Of a stretch of DNA of 64,000 nt, positions 45,491-56,862 are shown in pieces. This DNA comes from Chalara sp. BL73 (Eukaryota; Ascomycota; Leotiomycetes; Helotiales), in the NCBI GenBank assembly GCA_918026815.1, contig CAKJVC010000014.1, positions 930,001 to 994,000 of the forward strand, read 5' to 3'. The first letter of the stretch is position 1. Each line of letters starts with the position of its first letter. The position numbers and the translations under genes were made by a program. The notes beneath the pieces were generated by a model. The model saw nothing but the letters and a program-made list of their open reading frames with translations. It was not told where the DNA came from and searched no databases.

Positions 45491-46955
45491 ATGCCTGAAA
45501 TAGACCACTCAGCATCTCAGCCAGCCCTGCCAATCCTAGGCTCCGTGCTTCTTCAAAATGAATTAAAGGCAAGGAGAAGATTCGCATCTCAAGGCGCAAG
45601 AATTAGCACCGGTTGTGGCGAGATTGATGATCATGTTCTTGGTGGAGGAGGATTCGAGAGAGGTATTGTTGTTGGTGTTAATGGTGAGGATACCGCAGGA
45701 CGATTGGTAAGTTATATTGTCGCTAATTTTTATTTTATTCTTATGTTTCATTATGTATTCTCATAACGAAGGGAGAATATCATTCAGCCTCGTTCTAACA
45801 TAACCATAGATTGCATATCATGCCATTGCTTCTGTGGTCATGTCTCATCTAGAACAGGAAGGCACTACCAACAGGAAAGCACTTGTCATAGATGTCTCAG
45901 GCAATTTCTCTGTTCAGCTGCTTTCTGATATTATCAGATATCGTCTCCGACACGCAACCGCACTCAATGACGTGAAGAGGCCCAATTTCATTGTCCCGGG
46001 TTCGGGAACCAACACCGAAATAGAGGACGATCTTGAAGCGAAAGTTATGCAATGCCTTCAAATGGTGGATATCGACACCGTCTTCGATATCATGGGGCTA
46101 TGGGAAGTCTTGGGAGGTGGAGGGAGTGAAAGAACTCTCTTTGAAAGTAACACCGAGATCCTTTTTGTCGACAACATGGGTGTCTTGATCACTTCATTAC
46201 TCTCTAGTGGGAAGAGTGAAGGTAAGTCATTCCTCGCATAGTACTTTGGCACCAGTAGCTAACAGATGGCAGCATATGATCTTCTAGCTACACTCGGTAT
46301 GTACTTAATCATCGATCGACGCCCCACCAACCACAGCCTCGTGGGTTAACATTGACGTCTTTAGCCAGAACACTGGTCAGATTATCTCATGATTTCAACA
46401 TTCTGACTATTTTGAGAACCGTTGCCTCGCCTAATACAGCGCAGCCAGGTGAGTTAAACCTTAATTTCGAAGTTTCTAGTTCTTTGCCCTTGCGGTCTGA
46501 TACATAGTCAAGGTTCCGATATCATTGCTAACTTATGACATCTACAGACAAAACAAGTATGGCACATCTCAATTCGCTTTTCGCTGATAATTCAGTCAAA
46601 CCTGCACTAGGAAGGATGTTTGACCAGTTTACTGACTTGCATCTACTTATTGGCAGTGTCCCTGACACGAGGTACTTCAACTTTGCGATTATCTTGCATT
46701 CTTCTCCATCGATGAGCTAACCAGTTGCACTTTAGTTCAGCCAAAATTTACGTCGTGGAAGTCCTCAAAGATGAAACTCCGAATCTCGAAGTAGATCAGA
46801 GCGTTAAGCCAGAAAATGTTGTCGGTGCCAGAGAACAGCGGTGGGCACCCGTCGTCGTGGATTCCAATATGCTGAGATTTTCTTCTGCATACATAGAAAA
46901 AGGGGCAAGGACTGGACTAAGATTGGAGATGGGGTGGCATATGAAGTATAAATGA
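45491..46955 (+). CDS. RecA/Rad51-paralogue-like DNA repair protein
   Basis: Six exons: 45491..45706, 45810..46221, 46273..46296, 46365..46448, 46548..46671, 46736..46955; 359 residues. The core resembles Rad51 paralogues of the Rad55/Rlp1 kind that assist homologous recombination in the nucleus. Seen: ISTGCGEIDDHVLGGGGFERGI (the ST-G--LD--LGGG entry of RecA-type domains), a Walker B-like strand TEILFVDNMGVLI, and SHDFNILTILRTVASPN. The Walker A loop reads GVNGEDTAGR instead of GxxxxGK(T/S), so nucleotide binding may be weak or lost. The C-terminal SSAKIYVVEVLKD fits the last strands of the fold. One exon is only 24 nt, yet all phases agree. Exact orthology (Rad55, Rad57, Xrcc2-like) not resolved. 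Confidence 0.72.
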
Positions 46956-47316
46956 TACCCATATTGCGCGATGAAAGATCTGTTTACTGACAATGCGTGC
47001 CAAGACTTCATGGATTGGAACCTTCGCTACGTGGAATAGATTCTACTTTGATCTCTCCTCGAGGAAGCCTACTCAGAAGAAATGACCGTAGAATGGATTA
47101 AGATTCCAAGTCGTACTAAGTTTTATGCGTCATTTCTGTTCCCGCTCTCGAATAATCGTTGGAGATTGTCAGGCTGTCGTGTACATGAGTAGTTCTCAAG
47201 GATTTCTTTGGCTACTTCTCTCCAGGCCCTCAGGTCACGTGTGGCATGGACTGAATTTACGACGTGGTTTAATATGGATGCTCATGCTGGAATGATGAGC
47301 CTAAAGAGCGTCTTCT
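46956..47316. other. Convergent intergenic region
   Basis: 3' sides of the Rad51-like and UstYa-like genes; nothing else seen. Confidence 0.35.
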
Positions 47317-48308
47317 TCAAGACCTTGTATCTTTCGCCTTGTTATCTTCAGTGACCATTCTCGGCTTTGCCCACCGGTCCAATGTATCCCACACCAAACA
47401 CTTCCGCATCGAGTTGGTCTTGATATCCTGTCGCGCTTCACGGGTTTTGTGCCGACGAAAAGTATACATGCCTACATCACCTACACACATCGTAGACAAG
47501 CGCAGGGCTTCAATGCAATGATCTGGATGAATTTTAATCAGAAACATTCCCTCCTGAGCACTCGAAATCAGATTACCTAAATGTGCTTGCTGATTCTGCA
47601 ATTGCAGCTCAGAAAAATTATCACGGTGTGTGTTATAAACATACAGCTTGATTTTTATCTTGGTCCCTGATAAGCCTGTTCTGGAAATAGGACTTAACAG
47701 CATGAAAAACTCACTAGGCAATGCAGGTTGTGACAGACAGAAGTTGATGCCACATAGCCTCCACCAACCAGTTCAATCGAGTCTTCGATTGATTCTCCCG
47801 CTGCTTTCAAATCTTCTACAGAAGCGTTGTGGAAAGATGCTCAAGGATTATCAGTTTCTTGCTTGAACATCCAGGGAAAGAATTTTGATGCAGCGTCACT
47901 TACGCCTCAGTAATCGGTTCCATGCGAAGTCATTTTCAGGGCTGGGTGGCACGGCAAAAGCACTATGCTCCCCATCCTTTTGGTAGCTTCTCCTAGTCTC
48001 GAAATTCAGGGAAGTTGTTGCTGGAGCTGGTATCTGTTAATTTATGGTCTCTCCAACGGATTGGTAGTTTCATTTACAGTACGATCGAGAAACCACTCTC
48101 TCTTGCGTTTGAGGGAGATCAACAGGCATTCCAAAGCTAATATGATTACATGGAGTATGGCAATATATGCGTAGATCTAGAGCTTTGGCAGGCTTAAGGT
48201 TGGTCCTTTTTGTGAGGCTTTATTGATGCCATTGGCCTTACCACAGAGGTTGTTCAGTCCATTTTCTGTTAGAAACGCATACCCACTTTTAGCAGTAATG
48301 AGACTCAT
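47317..48308 (-). pseudogene. UstYa-family (DUF3328) oxidase-like gene with an apparent in-frame stop
   Basis: UstYa-type proteins are membrane-anchored oxidases of fungal peptide (dikaritin) and other secondary-metabolite pathways, defined by two HxxHC motifs. Minus-strand exons: about 48176..48078, 48033..47904, 47839..47715, 47682..47647, 47595..47317. They give a membrane helix (YIAILHVIILALECLLI) plus basic stop-transfer, then PPSPENDFAWNRLLRP, GGGYVASTSVCHNLHCLNR (first HxxHC) and IKIHPDHCIEALR (second HxxHC), with a C-terminal DTLDRWAK. The likely N-terminus (ATG at 48308, MSLITAKSGYAF) is in the same frame as the helix but is separated from it by TAG at 48179..48177, and no intron of matching phase removes it. 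Either the gene is broken or its first exon lies elsewhere. Confidence 0.65.
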
Positions 48309-49111
48309 TTCCTTCTCCGTGGGTTTATTCTGCCTGAATAAGGTGCACTTAGACAAGGAGCCACAACAACCAAAAGAATTGGAGCTTGCGAAAGCCTCAA
48401 TCCGAATCACATCCGTTCATCTGCCTTTTCACCAACCTCAAAACTGATTTCTAAAGGTTGAAGTAGCTTACGTGAAGAGTAGTTCGAAGCTGGAGTGGGT
48501 GCACATGTTGTTTCATTCTGCCGTCATATGTTGGTCATAGCTGGTTTTGGGCAAGAATATGCATGGGCTGGGCAATGACAACTCAGCCAGTTTTGGTTCA
48601 GCTGCTCTATCTATTATCGCCATGCCATGCATCATGCTATTTGTTACATTCCAGCATTTGCATCTGGCTGAATCCTTCGGCTGAGATCTGTGTCGCACTT
48701 CAACCCGTGCTTGTGACGGGTGCTATTGCAGGATCATCGACAACGGTGCATGTGTACCATTTTGTGCTCAATACTACATTATCATGCATTATATATGGGA
48801 AAGCCTCTGTACAAATAGGTCTTTTGACATGACCCTTTGTCTTACATGAGGCATCGAGAAGGGGGCGAGTTCCATGACAGGTAGGTTCTCAGCTCTAGTG
48901 AGCTAAACAGTCGCCAACGAATATGGTCGTAATACCACATGGAAGAAGAAGGCGCTTCGCTGCGATATGCACTGATTGGGGGTTCATGGATATCCAAGAA
49001 GGATTTCGCAATTGATTAATCGTTCGAAAACCCTCGGAGCCTCCTAACTCAGCAAGACCTACAAACTACCATTCTATCTGTCCAGGCTAGAATACAGCAG
49101 AAACCCTCGCT
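48309..49111. other. Intergenic between UstYa-like gene and small secreted ORF
   Basis: Divergent arrangement; no coding frame recognised. Could contain an alternative 5' exon of the UstYa-like gene. Confidence 0.35.
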
Positions 49112-49315
49112 ATGAGAGGCTACATCGCCTTTTCTGTGATTATGGGTTTCTTTCTGGGACTTTCGGTGGCTCTATCAATCGGGGAACTCAAGATTAAGGT
49201 GGTCAAGATTGACGAAGTCAACGGCACTGATGTGACCCGAGTTTGCAAAGAGAGAGACAAAGGTCAGTCTACCAGTTCGGGCGAAAGCGAAAGTTCAAGC
49301 ATTGATGCCCTCTAG
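49112..49315 (+). CDS. Small secreted-type protein (67 aa), hypothetical
   Basis: Single frame starting MRGYIAFSVIMGFFLGLSVA, a clean signal peptide with likely cleavage after ALS near residue 22. The remaining ~45 residues are charged (GELKIKVVKIDEVNGTD, VCKERDKG) and end in a Ser/Glu-rich tail (SGESESSSIDAL). One Cys only. There is no repeated core or regular Lys-Arg cleavage series as in known dikaritin precursors. It sits between a UstYa-family gene and an FAD monooxygenase, so a precursor-peptide role is conceivable; a small secreted protein of other function or a chance frame are alternatives. Confidence 0.4.
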   Translation: MRGYIAFSVIMGFFLGLSVALSIGELKIKVVKIDEVNGTDVTRVCKERDKGQSTSSGESESSSIDAL

Positions 49316-49980
49316 ATGAAAAGATAGCGACAGACAGTGACAGTGTATTTGGTAGATTTGAGTCTTCAAATACAAAGGACCAGTCCTACAGCGGCACGAG
49401 GAATCATGGATATCTGTTATTTTAGAGTAGAAAGTCTAGAAAGGCACAAGTAACAGATAATTTCAGTAGAGGATGCATGTTTTCAAACTTAGTATCTCCT
49501 TCTGTGTACCATTCATGGAAGCAGAACCACTCTAGCAGCAATACGAGAAATCTCAGCCAGCTTGGTGTCTGAGATATCAATTTTCTGTAATTCCAAGTAG
49601 AAACTTCAAGTAGAAACTCGCTGGAGTGTGTTTTTCGCCACCGTAGTCTTTGTATCTAGAAGCTGAGCAAACATAGAATGCAATGATAGTTTTCGGTTGA
49701 CAACGACATTATAATGTCTCACAGCTTCTCCCTCTAGTGGCTGATGTCCTATCGATGGTTAATATAAGCTTGAATGAATTCGAAATCTCCAATGTGATAC
49801 ATAGGTCATGTTGGGCCAAACTGAGCCTCGCTGGTCTGGTTGTACTGCCTGCTGGGTCGCTCCTTCTTTTTGCGCGGTATCACCTTTTGGACAAGGGTCC
49901 AACTGTTCAAAGTCTCGTAAATCATGGAAACACTGCAGACTGAGGATTTTGCTGCGATAACCTGGCATATTAACACAGCC
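49316..49980. other. Intergenic: FAD monooxygenase promoter side
   Basis: No gene. An open frame at 49737..49943 contains a hydrophobic stretch but has no recognisable homology and probably belongs to the leader. Confidence 0.35.
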
Positions 49981-51439
49981 ATGGACGAATCTCCACGGCT
50001 CCATGTCGCCATTATTGGTGGCGGACTCGCCGGTGCCACTCTTGTCCATGTCCTCATGAAGTATTCCCATCTCGATCTTCATGTCTACGAAGCTGGTGCC
50101 CAGTTCTCCGAGCGTGGTGCTGCAGTTGGTCTCTCCAGTAGCGCTCAGGTAGCACTCACTGAAATGGATCCAAGCCTAATGGACCTTCTATACAGCGCTG
50201 GAGCCATACGCATGAACTCTACTCGTGTAATCATCGTCAGTAGTCTGTGGCGCGAAATATTTTGATACTGATCGTAAATATTAGGGCTCTGGTCCTCACG
50301 TAGGAGAGACGCTACTCGAAATGGCGAAGGAGAAGCAATCGCTGGTTGTCCACCGTGCTGCTTTTCTGGATGGGCTGCTTCGGCCTGTCCCAGCTGGGAT
50401 CCTGCATGCCAATAAAAAACTTGCAGAGCTCTCGGAGAATGAGGATGGCAAGGTGGTGGTCAGATTTGAAGATGGTAGCCATGAGGTATTCGACGGGGTC
50501 ATCGGAGCTGACGGCATCCACAGCACTATACGACAATATATTCTTGGAGATCATCTGGCTTCGCTACCAAATTTTGCTGGATTTTGGGATTGCCGCTTCT
50601 TGGTTTCTATTGAAAAGGCCAGGGAAGCTTTAGGCGACGAGTATTTCAAGGAAGATAGACAATATGGGTGGTGTGGAGAGGGCGGGTTTTTCATGCACGA
50701 CGTGCTTGATGGAGGAGAGTCGGTGCAGTGCGTTTCTCCAGTGATGGCCACTACCTGGGATTCTGATTACTGGAGTCGAGCTCTTGATCAGGAGACATTA
50801 GAAGAGGCTTTCTCGGGCTGGACGAATTCTCCTATTGCAAGTGATATGATTAGAGTGAACCACAGATTCTGACTGGGTGTATTTAAATACGCAGGAATTA
50901 GGGCATCGCCAGCTACTGTCTGGAAACCCGGACCTCCGTGCGTATTCTCAGTGGCACCACGAAATTGACGCACAAACGTTTACTCGAGGCCATGTGTGTA
51001 TGATGGGCGATACTGCCCATGCAATGACCCCTTGGCAAGGTAAGTCAAGTTCCGTTGACTCTCTGGAGCAAGATGTCTTATTTTTAAAGGCTCTACAAGC
51101 TTTAACAATTTGACAGGCGCAGGTGCTGGACAAGCAATTGAAGATGCAATGGTCCTTGACGCGTTGGAGAAGTCGAAGACACACACAGACTTACTCACTG
51201 CCTTTAAGGTTTTTGACGACGTATGTCGTTCAAGAAGTCAGAAAATAGTTCACCCGAGTGCGCATACTGGCCCTATCATGTGTGATAGAGAACCCGGAGT
51301 ATGTCTGGATCCAGGAGGGGTTCGTGAGGCTCTTGGCCCAAGATGGGGTATCATCATGGGTGTCAATATGAAAGAATACAAAAATGGTGCATTGACAAAC
51401 TTTAGAGGTTTAAAAAGACAAGGGAAGAAAACTGTATAG
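49981..51439 (+). CDS. FAD-dependent monooxygenase, salicylate-hydroxylase-like
   Basis: Four exons: 49981..50235, 50285..50854, 50895..51039, 51117..51439; 430 residues. Group A aromatic-ring hydroxylases use NAD(P)H and FAD to insert oxygen into phenolic or related substrates. The Rossmann motif GGGLAG (residues 13-18) follows a short MDESPRLHVAII start, the middle motif is VIGADGIHS near residue 160, and the second FAD motif is CMMGDTAHAMTPWQGAGAGQ with Gly-Asp at 313-314, crossing an intron. The third intron is 76 nt; the second is only 40 nt. An upstream in-frame ATG at 49924 exists, but the chosen start gives the normal family N-terminus. The C-terminal ~70 residues diverge somewhat. 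Such enzymes often belong to secondary-metabolite clusters. Confidence 0.88.
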
Positions 51440-54121
51440 GTAATCCAAGACATTTTCGAGGGTATTGTCGTGTGTATGAGAAGGGATGCTGGGCACACGG
51501 ACGACCAACAGGTCTTGGGACTTTGGGGTTATCGCTTAAAATAGGGCAGCCCGCATTATCTGCTCCTGATGCAACGACATGTTGAAGGATCCGTTGCTCT
51601 TCCTTGAAAGGTACAATACCAACACCAGGATGTCTCCTTCAGGACTGTTGGTTTTGTTTTATCTCTTCTCCCCTTTTCTTCTTTTATCAAATCGAAATTC
51701 GCTTCCTTAAGACAGAATCCAAAGTTGGCCTGACTTCCTACAGGATCGAGCCTCGATTTTGCCATGTCATTTGGCAGAGCTCTCTCGAGATTACGTTCTA
51801 TAAGTCAAAGAGGTCTCGCGATCAAGTCCTTGTAGGCTTAGTATAGTCTTGAAATTCTTCTCTTTTTTATGGCAAGTGTTTTCGCCAACCGCACAACACA
51901 TCTTCTTGTTCGAGAGATGCGAGGAACTCCATTGCCTACGAGCGCACCTACCCCGGGCCTAGGACACCAATCTTCACGAAAGCCACAACTGAGATTTAGC
52001 TGCATGGTTGAGAGCTCTTATGGCCAGGTGTTCGCGTTTCAGGTCAGGATCGCTGGTCTGCAGGACTGGGGTTATTTCGGTCAGGTCTCCGAGAACATTA
52101 AGCTAGCAATCAGCTTCTCCAAAAATTGCCCCTTGGTCAGAGACAAAATATTGGACGTGGATTATTTCAGTTCCACACCGAAGGACGGCGAGGCGATACC
52201 ACCACATTTTGGTGTTATGGGAATGGTAAAGGACCCTGTCAGGGTGCTTGGGGGCGAATTCAACGGCCGAACCAAGATGCTGTGAAGAACTGTTTGGAGA
52301 GAATTATGAGGGTGGAGGTAGGAGCAGGGAATTGTGTTACCAGGTAAGGAGGGGCTGTAAAGAAGATCATGGATATACCTATGCCCTACCTGTGTAACCA
52401 TTGAAGGGTAATCGGCGATGGTCTTAAAAATGGATATTAAGATGGCTAGATATGGGCTATCTTGGCTACTTGAAACAATATCCATCGTTTATCTCTATGT
52501 ATTGGAAGGCACAGTCCATGCGGTGCATATCGCGAGTGTCCAACAATGCATGGGCTTTGTTGGACGTTGAAAGATATGGAGGCTCTCGTAATCAGCGTCT
52601 GCACCAATCTATCTCAGGTATGGATATGGGTTATGGCTTCGCCTCAATCCGTGGTCGTATAACATACTCGTTGTGTCAAATTGATGCCGCAGTATGTATG
52701 TTCGAGCGCATGATTTGCCAAGTCGGTCAGCCTGGGCAGCCCAGCTGGAAGACCGACCAGGAAGGATAATGCAGATCAGAGGTAGGCTCAGCGGGAAATG
52801 GAGATCGTTTTGACTAAATTGTGTCCTCCCATCCATATTCCATGCGAGGAGACAAATAATATGCTATTTTCTGTGGTTGTGCTCGGCGCGAGAAGGTTTT
52901 GAATGTGCTCGCACTCGCGCTCTCGCTAGCGTTCGGCTTGAGTGGCCTGCTCTTCCTTATCTTCCGTTTCACACATCTTGACATAGGCAAAACAGACCTT
53001 TTGAGGAGGCATATTGTGAGCAAGTTCAGCCTGCAACTCGTACCTACCTACCTCTATACTGGATAATGGTATGCTCGGGCGGTTCCAGTCAGTTGATCAG
53101 ACTAGATCTCTTGGTATTTCATCTATCCTCTCAACCTTCTGCATTTAGGCAGCCAAGGCCGACTGAGTTCAATATCTGGGCAGGTCCTTTCATATATAGC
53201 TGCTGCATACAACGTTGTGCACTATCAAATAAGAGGTTGTCACCCGGGAAGCTATCAGCGTGCCATTGGCGGTATCATCGTATTAACTGCCGGCCGTCGA
53301 CCACTACTGCGAGAAGTCACCGGGGTTCATAATCCGCACGGTCGCAATGACTCGACCAGCCCCTGATAGGGCCTGAGATTCTCCAGACTTTGCCCTGAAA
53401 TCTCACAGCCCGAGTGGGGTCTGCTCGCCTAAAGAAGAGAATTTACCGAGGGTCCGCTGAAATCAGGTCCAAGAGTGGCCACTGCATCTCTATGCGGCGC
53501 CTATGGCGTGCCCGAATTGCCCGGAGGGTTACTTACTGTGGGCAGAATCCAGGGAGTCATGTTTTGAAACGTCAAAATAAGCTCACGGGTGTGGTACGTG
53601 CAAGACACTCACTTGCCTATTCAAGCCAAGTGACCGCTAAGCGAGAGACTATACAGGCCGTATAATGCCTTGTATGGGTTACCGCAACCTGCCCATAAGA
53701 TGAATGCAGATCGATCACCATTCAGATCGGCATCTTTGGGTTGCTGCCGGACAAACCGACGCTCGAGTATGTCTGCACCTAAGCGGCATGCTGGACGATC
53801 TTTCGCCTTCTTTTTTTGGCCCCTGTTGGGGCCTGGCACCTTTCCAACCACCGTTATCGCGCTCTCTATAATTCTCTTTAGGAAGGAGAATGGGTGAGTC
53901 GAATTAATACCAGGGAAGCAAGTGATAACGAACAAGATGAAACCCTGGTACGCGTTAGAATTATGTAAAAATCAACTGCAGCATCTATACGGGACAACCA
54001 CCATCTACTCACCCATGTACTGCATTTGTATATAAGTCCAACAGATGTCCAGCTTTCTTGAGATGAATCAGTAGTTGCCCGTCGAATACTCTTTCACCAC
54101 ACCTGCTCTTCACCACTCAAA
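51440..54121. other. 2.7-kb gene-poor region
   Basis: No gene I can support. 51869..52285 is a 138-residue plus-strand frame with mixed composition and no known motif; it may be a small orphan gene or chance. Other frames overlap on both strands. Confidence 0.3.
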
Positions 54122-54932
54122 ATGGCACCCGCACTTCAACTCGCAACTCAAGCGCTTAGCGCTCTTTCCATGCTCGAAGGTCGGGCTGAGCAAATCGTTG
54201 GAGGAACTGTGGCTGCATCTGGAGAATTCCCCTACATTGTCTCTCTGTCAAGAAGTGGCTCCCACTTCTGCGGTGGTGTTTTGGTCAACGCCAACACCGT
54301 TGTCACCGCGGCTCACTGCTCTACGAGCTACTCTGCTTCCCAGGTCAGAGTCCGCGCAGGATCCCTTGTAAGTTATCACTTTCTACATGTTCCAGCAAAG
54401 CCGCATGCTAATTATCCTCTAGCAATGGGCCTCTGGCGGAACCCAGGTCGGTGTCTCATCCATCACCGTCCACCCATCCTACAGCTCGTCCACCATCAAC
54501 AATGATGTTGCCGTCTGGAAGCTGTCCACCTCCATCCCAACTAGCAGCACTATCGGCTACGCCACCCTCCCTGCTCAAGGCTCTGACCCCGTTGCCGGCA
54601 GCACCACCACCACTGCTGGGTGGGGAACTCAAAACGAGAACGCCAGCACCCTCCCGGCGAATTTGTACAAGGTTTCCGTCCCTGTTGTTTCCCGCTCCTC
54701 ATGCCAATCCAGCTACGGCACATCTGCCATAACCACCAACATGTTCTGCGCTGGTTTGACCGCCGGTGGAAAGGACTCCTGCTCTGGTGACTCCGGTGGA
54801 CCAATCATCGATGCTAGCACCAAGGTTTTGATCGGACTCGTGTCTTGGGGACAAGGCTGCGCTCAGGCTGGATACCCAGGAGTGTACACTCGATTGGGCA
54901 ACTATGTCACCTGGATCAGTGGCCAACTTTAA
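54122..54932 (+). CDS. Secreted trypsin-like serine protease (S1A)
   Basis: Two exons, 54122..54367 and 54423..54932; 251 residues. Extracellular endopeptidase cutting after Arg/Lys. The mature end IVGG starts at residue 25. The catalytic triad is complete: His65 in VVTAAHC, Asp110 in NNDVAVWKL and Ser206 in SCSGDSGGP. Asp200, six residues before the Ser, is the trypsin S1 specificity residue, and [18 protein letters not shown] follows as in animal trypsins. The first 24 residues are only weakly hydrophobic ([18 protein letters not shown]) for a signal peptide, and Gln rather than Arg/Lys precedes IVGG. GC content is higher than in the flanks, consistent with strong codon preference. Trypsins are scattered among fungi and often linked to plant or insect pathogens. 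Confidence 0.95.
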
Positions 54933-55567
54933 GCAGTAACTACGCAGTGTGTGCTAAGTGGTGGAGCATGTTTGATGTGATTATGAGTGATTGTGCATAG
55001 GTTCTTTTCAACTATAAATATTTGAGATCAAAACTTAAAAACATGAGTTAAATGATTAAATTATTGGAGATATTTTTTATCGGTGCCATTTAACCCGTGA
55101 CAATGGCTTAGCGTATTCCCTGTTTAATTTTAGCAGCTTGCTTAACTTGATAGTTCTTGGGTTTGTGGCTCAAAAATCTACAAAGAAAATTCATAATGCT
55201 TTTGTTTGTCTTCTAGATTTATATCTATTGTACTGTAATCCAATAATGAACATGAATGTTCGTTATATATAATACAAATAAAGCCAAACAGAAGTAGGCA
55301 TTCCAGTTCTTGTGAAAATTTCTGGCTTTCTATCACATTTTGTTTCTGCAAGTTTATGCTCAATCTTTAGCCGCGACTCCTTCGCTCGAGTTAAGTACAC
55401 TGTTAAAACTTAAATACTGTAGTAGAAATAATACACCCTGTAGAAAACACCCTGCCTAGTCGAGGGTTGAGCTCCTTGATATTGGCCATGCCTCCAGGCT
55501 AGTTTATTACAGTTTGGTACCTCAAGCTATTCAGGATATCAAGATGTAAAGTCATGAAGTGGTGACC
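54933..55567. other. AT-rich intergenic region
   Basis: Strongly AT-rich, no coding frame; includes the protease 3' UTR. Confidence 0.35.
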
Positions 55568-56316
55568 ATGAGCCTCAATGCACTATACAGGGGTCTTAAA
55601 CTTCCGACAAGTGTTAGCCCCGGCCAACTACGGACCATGTTGTTTGCTGGGAGAGATGGTAGGAAAGTTAGAGAAGGTTTGGGTATACCAAGCCAGGAAT
55701 TCGTAACTGGATTCGCTGCAACCTGAACGTAGACGAACTCTCTGTTCTTCAGACAACCGACTTGTCCGACGATGCCGTTCGAGCAATGGTGCACCTACAT
55801 GACCCTAGATTGGCCGTCGGCCTCGTCCAATCCTCGAGCCTCGCTTCTCAACCTTATTGCCATATACTAAAGTATTCCCAAGAAAGTGAGGCCATGACCA
55901 TTTGGCTGTGTCATACAGGAGAGTATGGTGCGAAAACTGGCCATTGGGAGGGGTGGAAACGAGGAAAGATTGATTCGGTTGGCTTGCATCACCTCAAAGA
56001 GTGGAAGCTTTTGCATAAATTCCCGAAAAATTTGCTACCACAAGACAGCGGCTTAACCAAGTCCCATGTCCCGTCATTCAAGGATCATACCCAGAATCAA
56101 GAAACTGAGGTCGAAGGAAGCAAGAGCATAAATGTTCAACTTCCCGTCAAGTTCAATCGGGCTGTCAACATGATCGATTCCCGTCAATGTATATCTGAGA
56201 TTAATACTGCGTTCCTAGAAGCACAGAGTGCAATATATCCAACTCCCTTAGCTCTTCTACGCCACAAGGAGCGAAAGATACAAAAGAAAGCTAGAACTCT
56301 TTGGAGGAAAGCTTGA
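55568..56316 (+). CDS. Hypothetical protein (232 aa)
   Basis: Two exons, 55568..55702 and 55753..56316, joined by a 50-nt intron (donor GTAACT, branch CTGAAC, acceptor TTCAG) that restores one continuous frame; without it each half ends in stops. The start MSLNALYRGLKLPTS and the rest (DDAVRAMVHLHDPRLAVG, WLCHTGEYGAKTGHWEGW, a basic C-terminus KERKIQKKARTLWRKA) match no family I know. No signal peptide or membrane helix. The basic tail might bind nucleic acid. It is the first of three consecutive orphan genes on this strand. Gene reality is supported by the clean splice and composition. Confidence 0.55.
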
Positions 56317-56862
56317 GTTTGTCATAGATCCATGGGCCTATATTTTATATCAATGCAATAATATTACTTCTGCATTTGCTAGTTACTTGTTTATACTACA
56401 TACGTGTTGTTACCTGCTATATTGCAATCTTCTCTGCTGTTCTTTGTTTGTTACAACAACGTAGGTTAAGATAAGTTGGAGTATTTCGATTTTATACTAC
56501 AGCCTGTTTATAGTAGTTGTGCCACTTTCCCCAGAATACTATCGTTAATTTAGTGATTTCCTAAAATACTATCAAAATGGTATTTGAGTCCTATTCCAAA
56601 TAAAAGTGTAGTAATCTGGGGTTTTGGGCAAAAATTGATGGTATTCTAGTCATTTGCCGTAAAAAATAGTAGAGTCATGCGGTTGGAACCTGTTCCTTAT
56701 CGGGCAGGCACATAAGCATACACCATGCTCCATAAAACCTCTTCTTTTAACTGCTTTTTGTGTACCATTAAGCCCAATAGCACCTCAAAATACACATGGG
56801 GTGTAGGTTGACTATATTTTTTTCAATCGAGTCTACCACAGCTGGCAGGAAGCCTATTTAAA
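56317..56862. other. AT-rich intergenic region containing a short inverted-repeat element
   Basis: No coding frame. Holds the palindromic element listed at 56529..56621 and the promoter of the 892-aa coiled-coil gene. Confidence 0.4.
56529..56621. repeat. Short MITE-like element with 13-bp terminal inverted repeats
   Basis: Left end CCCCAGAATACTA, right end TAGTAATCTGGGG; 12 of 13 positions pair as inverted repeats, with the element only 93 bp long. An inner palindrome (AATACTATC...GATGGTATT type) repeats the same motif. No clear target-site duplication. A chance palindrome is the alternative. Confidence 0.35.

Noticed and set aside
51869..52285. 138-residue plus-strand frame as a gene
   Set aside because: No motif, no neighbouring exon and ordinary composition; left as unsupported.
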